Source of the DNA: Spirodela intermedia
Taxonomy: Eukaryota; Streptophyta; Magnoliopsida; Alismatales; Araceae
Direction: 5' to 3'
DNA: 64,000 nt
Assembly (NCBI GenBank): GCA_902729315.2
Contig: LR746271.1
Coordinates: forward strand, 3,928,001 to 3,992,000
A program made the translations under genes and the position numbers. Position 1 is the stretch's first letter. Every line of letters begins with the position of its first letter. Positions 1-10,455 of the stretch are shown in pieces. The notes under the pieces were generated by a model. That model ran no database searches and was not told where the DNA came from. It saw nothing but the letters and a program-made list of their open reading frames with translations.

Positions 1-2257
1 CTGAAAAAACTACTACCTATAAATTGCAAGTAGACAAGTCTGCTTTAACCATGGACTAAAGACGTAAGTTATTAAATCAAAAAAAAAAGGTCAATCAAAT
101 TAATTGTTCCCCCTCGTCAAAAAAACAAGATATGTTGATGAATTTCAACAGAGTGACTAATGATTGGGGTTGACCTACATATATTTCTGGAATCTTAGAA
201 AAACTAAATGAATATAGATTTTAGAGAATCTAAATCATGACTCATCTCGCTTTTCTCTCTATCTCCCTACGCATGGAGTTGAAAGCATAAACAAGTCTTT
301 GCCTCTGTGGTCCTTAGAATTCTCATGCAATGGTAACAAAGATGGAGTATTTGGGTTTTTTTTTTTTTTGGGTCGAAAAATAATGCATTGCGAAGCCCTG
401 TTGTGCCATAATTTCACGTCCTTATTTTAATCTTTGGTGGCGGCGCCCCATCCTCTCGGTCTTAAACGGGGTAGATAGCGCTGTCCCAAGACGTCGCCGC
501 CAGAAAAGGTCTCAGTTGACCATTGTCCATTGCCTTCCCCTTATTCGGCGTAGACCTGATCCAGTCAACAACTGTCAGTCAGCTTACGGCTAGACTTGAC
601 CTAATGCCATCTTCTAGACCTGATCACGATGTTTCGGATTACAAAGTCAGCGCCTTGTTTGCTGACCACTTTGAATGAGATGACGTCTACGGCTGGATGA
701 TCCTCCCTCCGGTCAGATCGTCGGGGCAGGTTCCCGGATGGGCGGCTGAGATCTTTCGGGATTCTGCCGACAAGGCGGCGGCGAAGGGGAATTAACGGTA
801 CACTGCCTTGATTGGTTGACAAGAAGATGATGGATTGTAAGCCGGGCGGAATGGGGCCAGTGGGAAGGACCGTAAATGAGCTGCGGGCCGGGCCTTTTTG
901 AAGCCCGAGAGAGGCTTAGCAGATTCCTTTTTCTGATTCCTGGGCACACAAGCTTTCAGCCCCGGTCTTCTTGACTCTTCGGGCCGAGTTGAGGAAAAAG
1001 CTGAGCAACACGAATTCAATTTGGCGAGGCCAAAATGAGAGTGGAATTGAAATCGGTAGGTCAAATCATCTAATCTATGATCATGAAACAGGTTAAAAGA
1101 AGAGTGAAAATATAAGTTTACGTAGGTGTTTAACTGTTTTCATGGGATAAATGCGCCAAGATGCTATTTATCAAGAATTTGAGTTTATTTTGGCATTCCT
1201 TGAACAGCCATCCACATGTGAAGAACCATTCTATTTACAGAAAAGACAAGTCTTTGAAGGGATTTCCCTACCTTGAGCTCCAAGAACTTAAGACCCAAAG
1301 GAATAAATTTCCTTCTTGACTGATATCAATGTTCTATCAAATTAGCCCATTTTTCAATTGGGTCTTAGCAAACGTCAATTCTCCAATAATATCACTTATA
1401 TTTATTTCAATTGGAGATACAAAAGTCAAAAATAATAACACAAATGATAGGGAGAGTTATGAAAAAATAGAAGAAATGAAAGTGATCGTCAATCATAGAT
1501 CTAGGACTAGTTAATCCTTGAAATGATGAATTTAAAAAACAAAATGGATGAATTTATCAGAGGAAAACCTTATATGAGGATGACGACAAGAACATTGGTA
1601 AACCCACCAAAAGTGTTTTTATGAGGATGTCAACCTTGTATGGACAAGTCTCAAGAGTCAACCTTGTTAATCTTTCTTGGTCAATACCTATGAGGAAAGT
1701 TGACTACATAAATTAGCCTCCTCATTACCCAAATACTGACATGTAAATAGTACGCTTAGAATGCTCCTCCCCTAAATGATAGATTTGAAGAGTTTCAAAA
1801 TTAATTATTTGAAAGAGTCTAGGTTTTGGTCTCTTCCTAACATCAATTGAATGGTATATGAAACAAATGATGAGTTCTTCTAAGTTGGAGGGGGGGGGGG
1901 TAGGAGGTTCTTGTTGAAGAAATCCATTTATTTTTAAAATGTTAATTGGTCAAATATAGTTTAGAACTACCAAGAATAACATAACCTTAATTTGTGACAT
2001 TTTAATTTACCATAGTATCTAGTTCTAACTATATTAAAATATAAAATTCTATTAAATTCACTTTTACTAGAGAATGATACATCACATAATTTATTCGCTC
2101 ACTTTTCTTCTATTAAATTCTTTAAAATGCTACAATTACCAGAGAATGATATTCAAGCCCAGCTCCAAGTTTGAAGAAAATGCTTTTTGGTCATAATTTT
2201 CCAAAATTATTTTTGTTGTTATATGAAATAACTCAAGATTCCACATTTTGAGGTAAT
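1..2257. other. Intergenic, no gene recognised
   Basis: No open frame here resembles a known protein. Most of it is AT-rich. The part around 430-1060 is distinctly richer in G and C and carries several TTGAC cores (W-box-like) and GGCCGGG/GGGCC stretches, so it looks like promoter or CpG-rich DNA rather than coding DNA; short minus-strand frames in it show no domain. A G-run lies near 1890-1900. The last part, up to the LTPG polyadenylation signal, is downstream sequence of the LTPG gene. Confidence 0.6.
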
Positions 2258-2263
2258 TTTATT
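2258..2263 (-). terminator. Polyadenylation signal AATAAA of the LTPG gene
   Basis: On the minus strand an exact AATAAA lies about 113 nt after the LTPG stop codon, in a T/A-rich context suitable for a plant near-upstream element. The spacing fits a short 3' UTR. The cleavage site itself cannot be placed. Confidence 0.5.
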
Positions 2264-2375
2264 TAAGATAACTTTAGGACCATCATTAAGGAGATCCAAC
2301 CAACAATGTTCTCAAACTGTTCATTGAAATACCTAGGTGAAGAAGGAAATAGGAGAATGAGTTATTGAACTAATC

Positions 2376-3992
2376 TTATAATGCAATAGTGACTAGAGAC
2401 CACCAAACAGCAGCAAGCACAGCCCCAACAATCAAATATCGTTTCTTATGGAGTCCACTGCCTTGAGAGCTTGGTGCAGGATTTTCTACAAAAAAGGAAT
2501 ATTTAGTGAATTCTGAGGATATTAAAAATTCCATAAAATGATGAAAAATTTACACAAAAATAGCATGAAAATACCAATTTCTAGTGCAAATGTTAGAGTT
2601 TCTGATCCATTGGGTTCATAATCACTTCTTGTTAGAGCTTTGAAGTAATTTATCAAAATTTCAATTACGGCTAACATCTTGATGCAAACACTATGACTCA
2701 TGATTTTCCAATCATGTTACAACATTACTTTTGAAAGATATTAATAAAATCTATTCTTCATTGGGAATTACATCAATAGAAAAATGACTAGGAAACTATT
2801 GCTTATTAGCAGACTTTGGATAATTATGTAAAGATATACTACTTCTCATAATTCTTTTTTACATGGGAGTCTTACAATGAAATAAATCCTCATAGCATCA
2901 AGATTTGAGAAGAAGCATATTGATGAAAACTTAATACCTAATATATAACTTCCATAAATTTTAATATTATAAGTGAAAATCTTGTTCATAATTGATTGGA
3001 GAATTTCATAAATCAGGATATTTATGATGCAAATTGTTAGGCCAACTTTACATAAGGGACATGAATATTAATGGAATTCTACAAATAAGGGGAACATTGA
3101 GGAAAAATGTGGATCATTCTTTACAATTTAATTCAGGAAATCAAATGAATTATTGATCTACAATATTGGCCATACCCATAAAATATCAGAATTTTTTATT
3201 AATATTTCCTGAGGAAATTCATAGGGGTTAATAATGCTGGTGAATATATCTATGAACACGTTGTTTATGCTTCCTAATGGAGTTCCCATAGATCAGAAGG
3301 ATATTTAGCCAAAGTTATTTCCATATTTTACGATTGGAATTTTTTTAAGCAGAAGGGCATCGCAGTAAAAAGAAAAATGGGTAGCTTAGAATAGATGTCG
3401 ATCGATCAGAAGGATTCCGAGGAGCAATATTGCGCAGAGAGAGGAAATTCCATAGGTCAAATACCTTGTTCTCCAACTGCAGTGCTCGTCGGACCCGGAC
3501 TTGACGTTCCTGCATGACAGATAGAGGCAAAATAAATATTCAAACAAACACAGAGGGTTACTCTTAATTCATATGACTTCGCAATATATATATATATATA
3601 TATATATATTTGTAGATATATAGCCAGAGAGAGGGAGAGAGAGAGAGAGAAAGGAAGGAGATATTACCGTTGTTGGCGGTCTTGCAGAGGCTGAGGTTGG
3701 CCTCTTCGCCGCAGGCCTCCGGGAGCTGGAGGGCCTGATCCTTGGTTACGTTTAGGGATTTCATTATCTCGGCGTTGTTGAAGAAGACGCAAAGGCATTC
3801 CACCTCGTTCTTCATCATCTGCCGGAGCGGGTCGCAGCACATCGGCGTCGGCGGCGCGGTGGCGCCGATGAACGGCCGGCAGGGCAGCAGCTGCTTCACA
3901 CAGGGCAGCGTGGTGTCGTCACCGCCCTGTCCCAGCGTCATGCAGGCCCATCCCAGGAAGAAGGTCACACAGAGGAGACGGCAGCCTCCCAT
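2376..3992 (-). CDS. GPI-anchored non-specific lipid-transfer protein (LTPG type), 3 exons
   Basis: Exons on the minus strand are 3992-3668, 3509-3465 and 2485-2376, giving 159 aa. Residues 1-22 are a hydrophobic signal peptide. The mature part has the eight-cysteine 2S-albumin/LTP pattern (C..C..CC..CLC..C..C), which forms a four-helix lipid-binding cavity. It is followed by a Ser/Thr/Pro-rich linker and a C-terminal hydrophobic tail ending WWSLVTIAL, as expected for a GPI transamidase signal. The middle exon is only 45 nt. Phase is 1 at both junctions and the frame closes exactly at TAA. Family role: carrying cuticular lipid or wax precursors outside the plasma membrane. Exon 1 alone reads on into its intron, so the short exons are easily missed. 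The linker and tail exons rest on splice consensus and phase; the eight-cysteine exon is certain. Confidence 0.85.
3583..3652. repeat. (AT)n and (GA)n microsatellites in LTPG intron 1
   Basis: A perfect AT dinucleotide run at about 3583-3609 is followed by a GA-rich run at about 3625-3652. Both lie inside the short first intron (3667-3510) of the LTPG gene, between its donor and acceptor. Confidence 0.85.
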
Positions 3993-4288
3993 AGCTCTAG
4001 ATGGGAGGGAGCGAGGGAGGGAGAGATAGAGAGAGAGAGGATGAGAAATGCAGAGGAGAAACTTTGATAGCTTTCTTTCTTCGTCCGCCTCAAGTTAGTT
4101 CGAAATTTGATGGTGGGTTCGTTAGGGTTGCCTCCAGGAAATCCGTTGTGGTCTGTTTGTGAGAGGGCTACACAGTTGAAAACAGAAGGAGATATATTTG
4201 CCCACGTGGTTAGAGAGAGAGAAAAGATAGGGGGAAGGAGAGGGATTTTGGGGGGGGGGGGAGGAGAGAGAGAGAGAGACGGAGACGG

Positions 4289-4521
4289 AGAGGGATGAGG
4301 GAGACACAGAGGAAGAGGGAGAGATGGAGGAAGACGGAGAGCGAGAGAGAAAGACGGAGAGGGAAGGGCGAGAGCGAGAGAGAAAGACGGGCAGGGAAGG
4401 GCGAGAGCGAGAGAGAAAGACGGGCAGGGAAGGGCGAGAGCGAGAGAGAAAGACGGGCAGGGCAGGGAGAGGGAGAGAGAGAGAGAGAGAGAGACGGAGA
4501 GGGATGAGGGAGACAGAGGAA

Positions 4522-4552
<31 letters not shown>
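4289..4552. repeat. GA-rich minisatellite with 33-bp units, upstream of LTPG
   Basis: Units of 33 bp start at 4350, 4383 and 4416, with a partial unit from 4449. Units 2 and 3 are identical, and unit 1 differs in the GGGCAGGG segment. The array is bracketed by a 34-36 bp direct repeat at 4289-4324 and 4497-4530 and ends in a pure GA run. It lies 0.3-0.56 kb upstream of the LTPG start codon. The long frames here on both strands are translations of the repeat, not genes. Confidence 0.85.
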
Positions 4553-4556
<4 letters not shown>

Positions 4557-4572
4557 GAAAGCGGTGACGGCG

Positions 4573-4580
4573 ATTTATAA
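4573..4580 (-). promoter_or_regulatory. TATA-like box, possible LTPG promoter
   Basis: TTATAAAT on the minus strand lies about 580 bp upstream of the LTPG ATG, just beyond the GA-rich array. If used, the CT-rich (sense) array would be 5' UTR. No closer TATA box is evident, but the distance makes the assignment tentative. Confidence 0.3.
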
Positions 4581-6449
4581 GGCTCATTTTAATCCAAATA
4601 TAGGCAGACGTGGGCAGAGAAAAGGAACTCTCTCCCTCTCCACCATATTAGGAGGTGCGAGAAGAACATTAGTTATCATTCATCCACTTTTCAAACCACT
4701 AATCAAAACTTCGGCAGAATTTGGTTTTATTTATTTATTAAATAAATTGTGAAAAATTTCGATTAAATGTAACTTTATTAGGTGTAAAAGTACGACTCTT
4801 GGATATCAGACTGGAATAAATAATGTAAGCTTGTCGGGTTTCCTTCAAGATAAAAGCCAGTATTACCGCGTTCGAGAGAGGCCGGACAACTGGGGCTGGC
4901 TGATCTTCGGAGTCAAGCCCATGTATCTTTTATAGAGTCCACTTGGCCGAATATCATGATGACGATTTCCACACAATCCAATAAAACTAAGGCCCATTAA
5001 CGACTAAACGTGGGCTTTACTGGGCTTCCTCAAACGTGCCAGGGTCACATGACCAAGGGTGGCTGGGCCAGGCCCAAGGCTTATCATAAAGTCTGGCCCA
5101 GGTCCGAATCAAAGCCAACACTTGATGTGGGAAAAGCTGATGTGGCAGTGAACGTGTAGCCCAGAGGAAGTGTTGACTATGGAGCCCACAAGTAGATGGG
5201 AAGGAGAGGAGAGTGGTCATGTGGTCGAGGGAATAGGCTTCTGAACTGAATCTATTAAAAAATAGAACTTGTCCTGTATTTCTGATAGATCAGTCACAAG
5301 GGACCCCCATTGATATTTTCACAATTAGCTGTACGTACGGTCAAAGACAAAAAAGGTGGGTAGGGTCTGAATTTTGTGGCCTATTGACATGCCTTGAAGT
5401 TTTTTTTTTTTTATTAACATGCAGATAAATGTTATTTTTTTATTTACTCGAAGGTTATTTTATGGCCATTTCAGTGTAGGTTCTTACAAACCACTTGAAT
5501 TACTGCCTTCAACTTGAGATCCTTGGCTTTCAACTTGAGACTCTAACTTGTTGTAAACCACATGGAAATTGGGATTTATTGCAACAATAAATGTCAACAT
5601 TTCGAATTTTACAATGATGGGTTTCAATAGTCATTTTATGAAGTTTTCTTGGTTGATTGATAAGTTTGAATGAGGAAACTAATTTTTACTATCATATCAA
5701 CCATCATATTATTTTTATTTATAAGAAATTCTTTTAGCCTCATTTAGCCAACTCTTGACAAACCAATTCAAGTACAAGTAACATCCTAGATTGAAACCAA
5801 GTTTTCTTGTTCTTTAACATGACACAATAACTCATTCCAAACTTCTAAGTTAGGATTTTCTCTTATTGAAGATTTCATTAATTGATAATATCCTAGATTC
5901 AACATAGATAGGTCATATGGGCAAAATAGTGCTTTCACAATTGATCTTAAAATTACAATAGGGACCCAAAAAAATCTTGATTTTCTTATTACTTCTTATT
6001 TATTTAATTTATTTTCATAAATAATTTATTATACCCTCATCATTTTTTTTTAAAATTAATTCATCATTTTCCTATAAAAAATTTACTTTAACTTGATTTC
6101 TGTACTTTTTAAACCTTGCGGTCTTCACATAATGCTTTAATTTAGCATATGCCTATTTTCACTTAAATGACTCATCTTTTGAAGAAAGAAAGGGTTAGTT
6201 CATTCTTTAAAGTTAGTTTTTAGAGTTTCTATATCTAGCCAATAGTTCAAGAAATTTTTCAATAATTTCTTCTCTACTTAATTCATAATCAGTTGAAGAG
6301 GGTACCTCATTTAGTTATGGTGTTAGGCGGATAAGACTATTTAATTGAGGGATATTTAGAACTATCTTCTTCATATGAGTTTCACATTCAAAATAGAGAT
6401 ATTAAATTATTTTTCATTCTCACCCTCATTGTTAATTCATTGGCATTTA
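4581..6449. other. Intergenic, AT-rich; possibly decayed retroelement at the distal end
   Basis: At 4990-5120 there is a cluster of GGGCCA/TGGGCC motifs resembling plant site II elements. The rest is AT-rich with no recognisable gene. From about 5880 upward the minus strand may continue the pol region of the Ty1/copia element described next, but no reverse-transcriptase motif can be read, so it is not included in that element. No second LTR copy was recognised. Confidence 0.5.
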
Positions 6450-7951
6450 ATTTTTGTTATAGACTCTATCTCAACATGACCTTTTCATTTCTTAAAATTC
6501 TTAAAAACTTCAGATTTATTTTTTTAGAAAATGAAAAAAATATATTATTTAGTCAAGTGATCAATGAAGCTTACTTAATGTCCTAAGCCTCTAAGTGAGG
6601 GAATAAAGAAAGGTCCCAAAATATCAATATGTATCAGCTCTAACTTTTTAATTATTTGAATTCTTCCGAGCTTTGAAAAAAACATTTATTTGCTTGTTGA
6701 AAATGCAGTCTTCAACAAGTAATTTCTAAATTTGTTACTATTACATTATCTTGACTAATGATGATTGTATACAAAGTGTCATTTTTTACACCTCTTGTAA
6801 TTATCATGACTCTTTTGTAACTACTTATCATTTTTTTGTAAAATTTATTATAAAATGTTCATAGCCTAATTGTCCTATTGAGATTAAATTTTTCTACAAC
6901 TTTGGGACATCTCACATTCAACAAGTTTCTTACTTTCCTATTAGAAGTTTTGATGTAAATGCTCTTTTTTCAACAATACCCTTAATTTCATTATCATTGA
7001 TATATATTTTGTTAAGATTTCTCGGAGCATAGTTGTTTATTCACTCCTTACAAGTTGTAGTGTGGAAAGAGATACTAGATTCTATGATTCAAAACTCCAT
7101 GAGATGATTTACGTCAAGAAGTAAAATGCCATCAACCTCTTTTTTCATGGAGTTTGTAGATTCATCACTAGTACTTCCATTGATTTCTTCCTTTTGATTT
7201 ATTTTTACCACATTGTTGATTCCTTTTCTAAGTTCTTCTCTTGCCTTCAAAACTTAAGAGAAAATGAGATGATTCACCTCATTCTCTTATGCAAATATTC
7301 TTGCTTAGAATCAAAGCACATACCTCATCCAATTTGAACCTCCTTGAACTTGATATATTATTGGCAACAATCACCATGACTCAACTCTTAGGCAAGGGGA
7401 GGCAATAAGATTAATATCCTAACCGTATCATCAAAAATATTATCTACATAACTTAATTCATTGGTTATTAAATTGAACTTGTTGATGTGGTCTATAATAG
7501 AGGTTCATTTTGTCACCAATGACTTTTCATATAGACACTTGTTGATGTTGGTTATTAAAGAGATGTTGCACCATATATACATTATTTGACACCAATGACT
7601 TTTCATATATGTATGAAACAGCCCTAATAAGATCTTATGTGATCTTCTCATTAAAAATGTTGAATGCAACATTTTTTTACTATTTTTGGATGAACAACTT
7701 TAAGACTTATATGTCTAACAACTCTCAATCTTTTATTAATATCTTACTTAATTTGAAATCAAATAACAGTTGATGGAGCTTCTTTTGATATACATAATCA
7801 TCTATCTATATCTTCTAAAAATTATAAAAAAAATCATCAAACTTATTTATCTTGACTCTTCCTTCATCTATTGTCATTGTTCTTACTCCTTTTCTTGAAA
7901 CAATCTCACAACAAATGTGTGTTCTCAAACAAAAGACAACCTCAAACTAGA

Positions 7952-7964
7952 GGCTCTAATGCAA
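7952..7964 (-). other. Degenerate tRNA-Met primer-binding site of the copia element
   Basis: On the minus strand TTGCATTAGAGCC lies directly after the LTR block. The standard plant retroelement site complementary to initiator tRNA-Met is TGGTATCAGAGCC, and most positions agree. It is correctly placed between the LTR and the gag start at 7877. Confidence 0.55.
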
Positions 7965-7968
7965 ATTA

Positions 7969-8340
7969 TTAGAGAAGACACATCTTCATTCCCCTTCTTG
8001 TACAATGGAAGACTAATACTAAAAAACAAGAGAGAAAAAGGAAGAGGCAAGAATAGGGAGATAAACCAAATAAACATGGTTTAAGAAATCATCTTACATT
8101 CATTGATGCACATGTTCTTCTCTCAAAAGCCCTCAATGTGGCAGCACACTATGTCAACACACCGTGTTTGCACACACATTCTAATAGAGGTGACAAATCC
8201 CCTCCCTCTTTGAGACCATAACTCCCCACCAAAGGATCATTGTTCCCTAAACTCCTCTACTTACTAACTGTAGAGTTGGATCTGTGTATTCATTGAAGAG
8301 TTCATCAGTGCCTAATAAATCATTCTCCACAACTCCAACA
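7969..8340 (-). repeat. 5' LTR-like block of the copia element
   Basis: The block begins TGTTGGAG on the minus strand at 8340 and ends near 7969 just before the primer-binding site, about 370 bp. It opens with the expected TG; the 3' end reads CTAATA rather than a clean CA. No matching second LTR was found, so both limits are inferred from position relative to the primer site. Confidence 0.5.
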
Positions 8341-8945
8341 ATTAGTCTATTTGTTGTGTCACTCCATTTCTCTATTTTTCAAGGTGAGCCCTTGTCCCAT
8401 CTTCAAGGTGAAATTTATTTTGAAATCACAAAATGAAAATAAGCAACATTATAATCATAAACATTATATATGTTCTAGACAATTTAGAAATTAATTAAAA
8501 TAACATTAATTTGTATTTATAAATGTGATGTCTTATGAAAACTATTATTTTTATAAAAAAATTATAGATAATATTAGTGGTATCAAAATTATTATATAAA
8601 TGGTTTTTTAAATAAATGGATTTCCTTTTGCCAATATGATGGTACTACTATGATAAAATTTTAAATATAACATTTAAACTAGCATCCTTTCAAGTTTATC
8701 AGACTGCCAAGGGATAAAGTCTAAATTTGTGGTAGCTTATACGGACCTATAGTGCCAAGTAGAAAGATGAGGGACATTTTCTCAAATCAAGCAATTTACA
8801 TATATGTGTGCCTAAATGACTCATTACTTTATTATTAATATTTATTCATTATCTTGCAAGTCTAAGGTGAGGATGTAGTTTTGAGAGTGCTAGTGGATCC
8901 AATCAGATCAGAGCTTGAATGGTGGCCCTCTCTTCTCTCTTCTCT

Positions 8946-8982
<37 letters not shown>

Positions 8983-9447
8983 ATATATATATCCCCTTTC
9001 TCCCTCTTTCGGTATTTTGTACTGGCCCACCATTAAAAAACTGTCCAGGCCTGGGGCGGACCGCTGAATCCTAGGTCGTTGACCAGCCGCAAACTTTAAT
9101 GATTTGAAAATATAGGCCAGTTTAATATGATTAAAATAATTTATTAATACCGGAAACATTTGAACAGGCTTTTAAAGCATTGGGTCAAAGAGGATCCAGG
9201 GGGCCCACCGATCGGTCGATTGTAATCGGACTTTACGCGTTCCACCAACCCTTGGGCACAGCATCATATATGAAGGCCGGTGGGATTAGACTTCTCTCGT
9301 TGCATTCTCTCCTTCTCCAGATCTAGCTCTTTCTGTTTGTCTGTCTCTCGGTCCCTGCTTCTCTCTCTCTCTCTCACGCACACACACACATGTGCTATCC
9401 TTGTGAAGTGGGAGAGGACGATTTTTGGTCTCGGGAGGTGAAAAATC
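8341..9447. other. Region upstream of the MYB gene
   Basis: AT-rich up to about 8900, then a CT tract and an AT run at about 8948-8992, then a GC-richer promoter-like stretch from 9000. A weak TATA-like CATATATG lies near 9265. A CT-rich leader (9299-9385, with a CACACA run) precedes the MYB ATG. No other gene is seen. Confidence 0.5.
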
Positions 9448-9805
9448 ATGGGGAGGCAGCCGTGCTGTGACAAGGTGGGGATAAAGAAGGGGCCGTGGAC
9501 GGCTGAGGAGGACAGGAGGCTAATCAACTTCATCTGCACGAAGGGTCCATGCTCCTGGAGGGCCCTTCCCAAGCTCGCAGGTCGGGGCCCCTCCCCCCCC
9601 CTCCCCGCCCCCCCCCCTCCCTCTCTCTCGTTGGCTCGATCTGAGGAATCGGCTTGTATCGCATTACTTCAGGGCTGTCGAGATGTGGGAAGAGTTGCCG
9701 GCTAAGATGGACGAACTACCTGAGGCCAGACTTGAAGAGAGGTCTGCTGTCCGAGCATGAGGAGAAGGTCGTCATCAACCTTCATGCCACTCTCGGCAAC
9801 AGGTT

Positions 9806-9842
<37 letters not shown>

Positions 9843-10455
9843 CTCCCCCGACACAATGAGTCATTCCGCTGTTCGCATAATTTCCAGATGCTCCATCTCT
9901 GTCTCTCTCTCTCTCATTCTCACGCTCTCTCTCTCTGAATTATTGTGCAATTACCTCTTATGTTGCTGGGTGTTTGAATAAAGTAGTCCTTTTTTTCGAT
10001 ACAGATGGTCAAAGATCGCAGCTCACCTTCCCGGAAGAACAGACAACGACATTAAGAACCACTGGAACACCCATATCAAGAAGAAGTTAAAGATCATGGG
10101 GATCGACCCGCTAACCCACCAGCCCATTGAATCCACTGACAACGATCCCTCAAACTGTCAAGAAGAAGAAGAGCCCATGAGCGCGAAAAACCGACTGGAG
10201 ATTGATAACCCAGGAGAGGGAAAGGAGGAGAGAGAAAGAGACTCCGCCTCGGCTTCTCACTCTTGTTCGGCCTCCTCATCGAATTCCCCCGCCTTCCTTC
10301 AAGAGCAAGAGATACCGTTCATGTGTTGGCCAGAGTCCCCCGTATGGAGCTACAATACTAATGTGTGGGATGACGGCGAGATGACCGTGGACCCTTTCAG
10401 CGGCTGTCAGGAGACTGTCTTAGATCATGGCTCTTGGCCCTTCCCACTCCAGTGA
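9448..10455 (+). CDS. R2R3-MYB transcription factor, MYB20/43/85 type (subgroup 8)
   Basis: Exons 9448-9580, 9673-9802 and 10005-10455 give 237 aa; the frame closes at TGA. Residues 14-61 are MYB repeat R2 (GPWTAEED) and about 67-112 are R3 ([31 protein letters not shown]). Intron positions after the GCAG of LAG and inside the Arg codon of GNR are the classic two-intron R2R3 pattern. The start MGRQPCCDK and the sequence [10 protein letters not shown] after R3 match the MYB20/43/85 clade. In other plants this clade activates lignin, phenylalanine and secondary-wall genes in the nucleus; that role is inferred by clade. The C-terminal tail is acidic and Ser-rich, with WPESPVW and SWPFPLQ near the end. 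Intron 1 is 92 bp with C-runs; intron 2 carries a long CT tract. Clade placement by eye; the family is certain. Confidence 0.93.
9806..9842 (+). repeat. (CT)n microsatellite in MYB intron 2
   Basis: A CT dinucleotide run starts a few bases after the intron 2 donor at 9803. More CT-rich sequence follows at about 9897-9940. Confidence 0.85.

Larger units (their letters stand above)
6450..8340 (-). mobile_element. Decayed Ty1/copia LTR retrotransposon (LTR, PBS, gag, integrase remnants)
   Basis: Read on the minus strand, an LTR-like block is followed by a degenerate tRNA-iMet primer-binding site and a gag start at 7877 (MTIDEGRVKINKFDD), typical of plant Ty1/copia gag. Further gag landmarks follow at about 7300-7500 (IFDDTVRILILL; FDEVCALILSKN). 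Around 6600-6800 a frame with VTLYTIIIS-like and LISI-like wording matches the protease-to-integrase part of copia pol, followed by an L..LE..HIDIFGP-like remnant. All frames are broken by stops and shifts, so the element is inactive. A 20-bp segment of gag is repeated at 7514 and 7590. The 3' limit and second LTR are not found. Family identification rests on gag resemblance. Confidence 0.75.

Noticed and set aside
4210..4587. Ser/Leu-rich and Arg/Glu-rich frames on both strands
   Set aside because: They are translations of the GA/CT array and minisatellite; no start context, domain or splice support.
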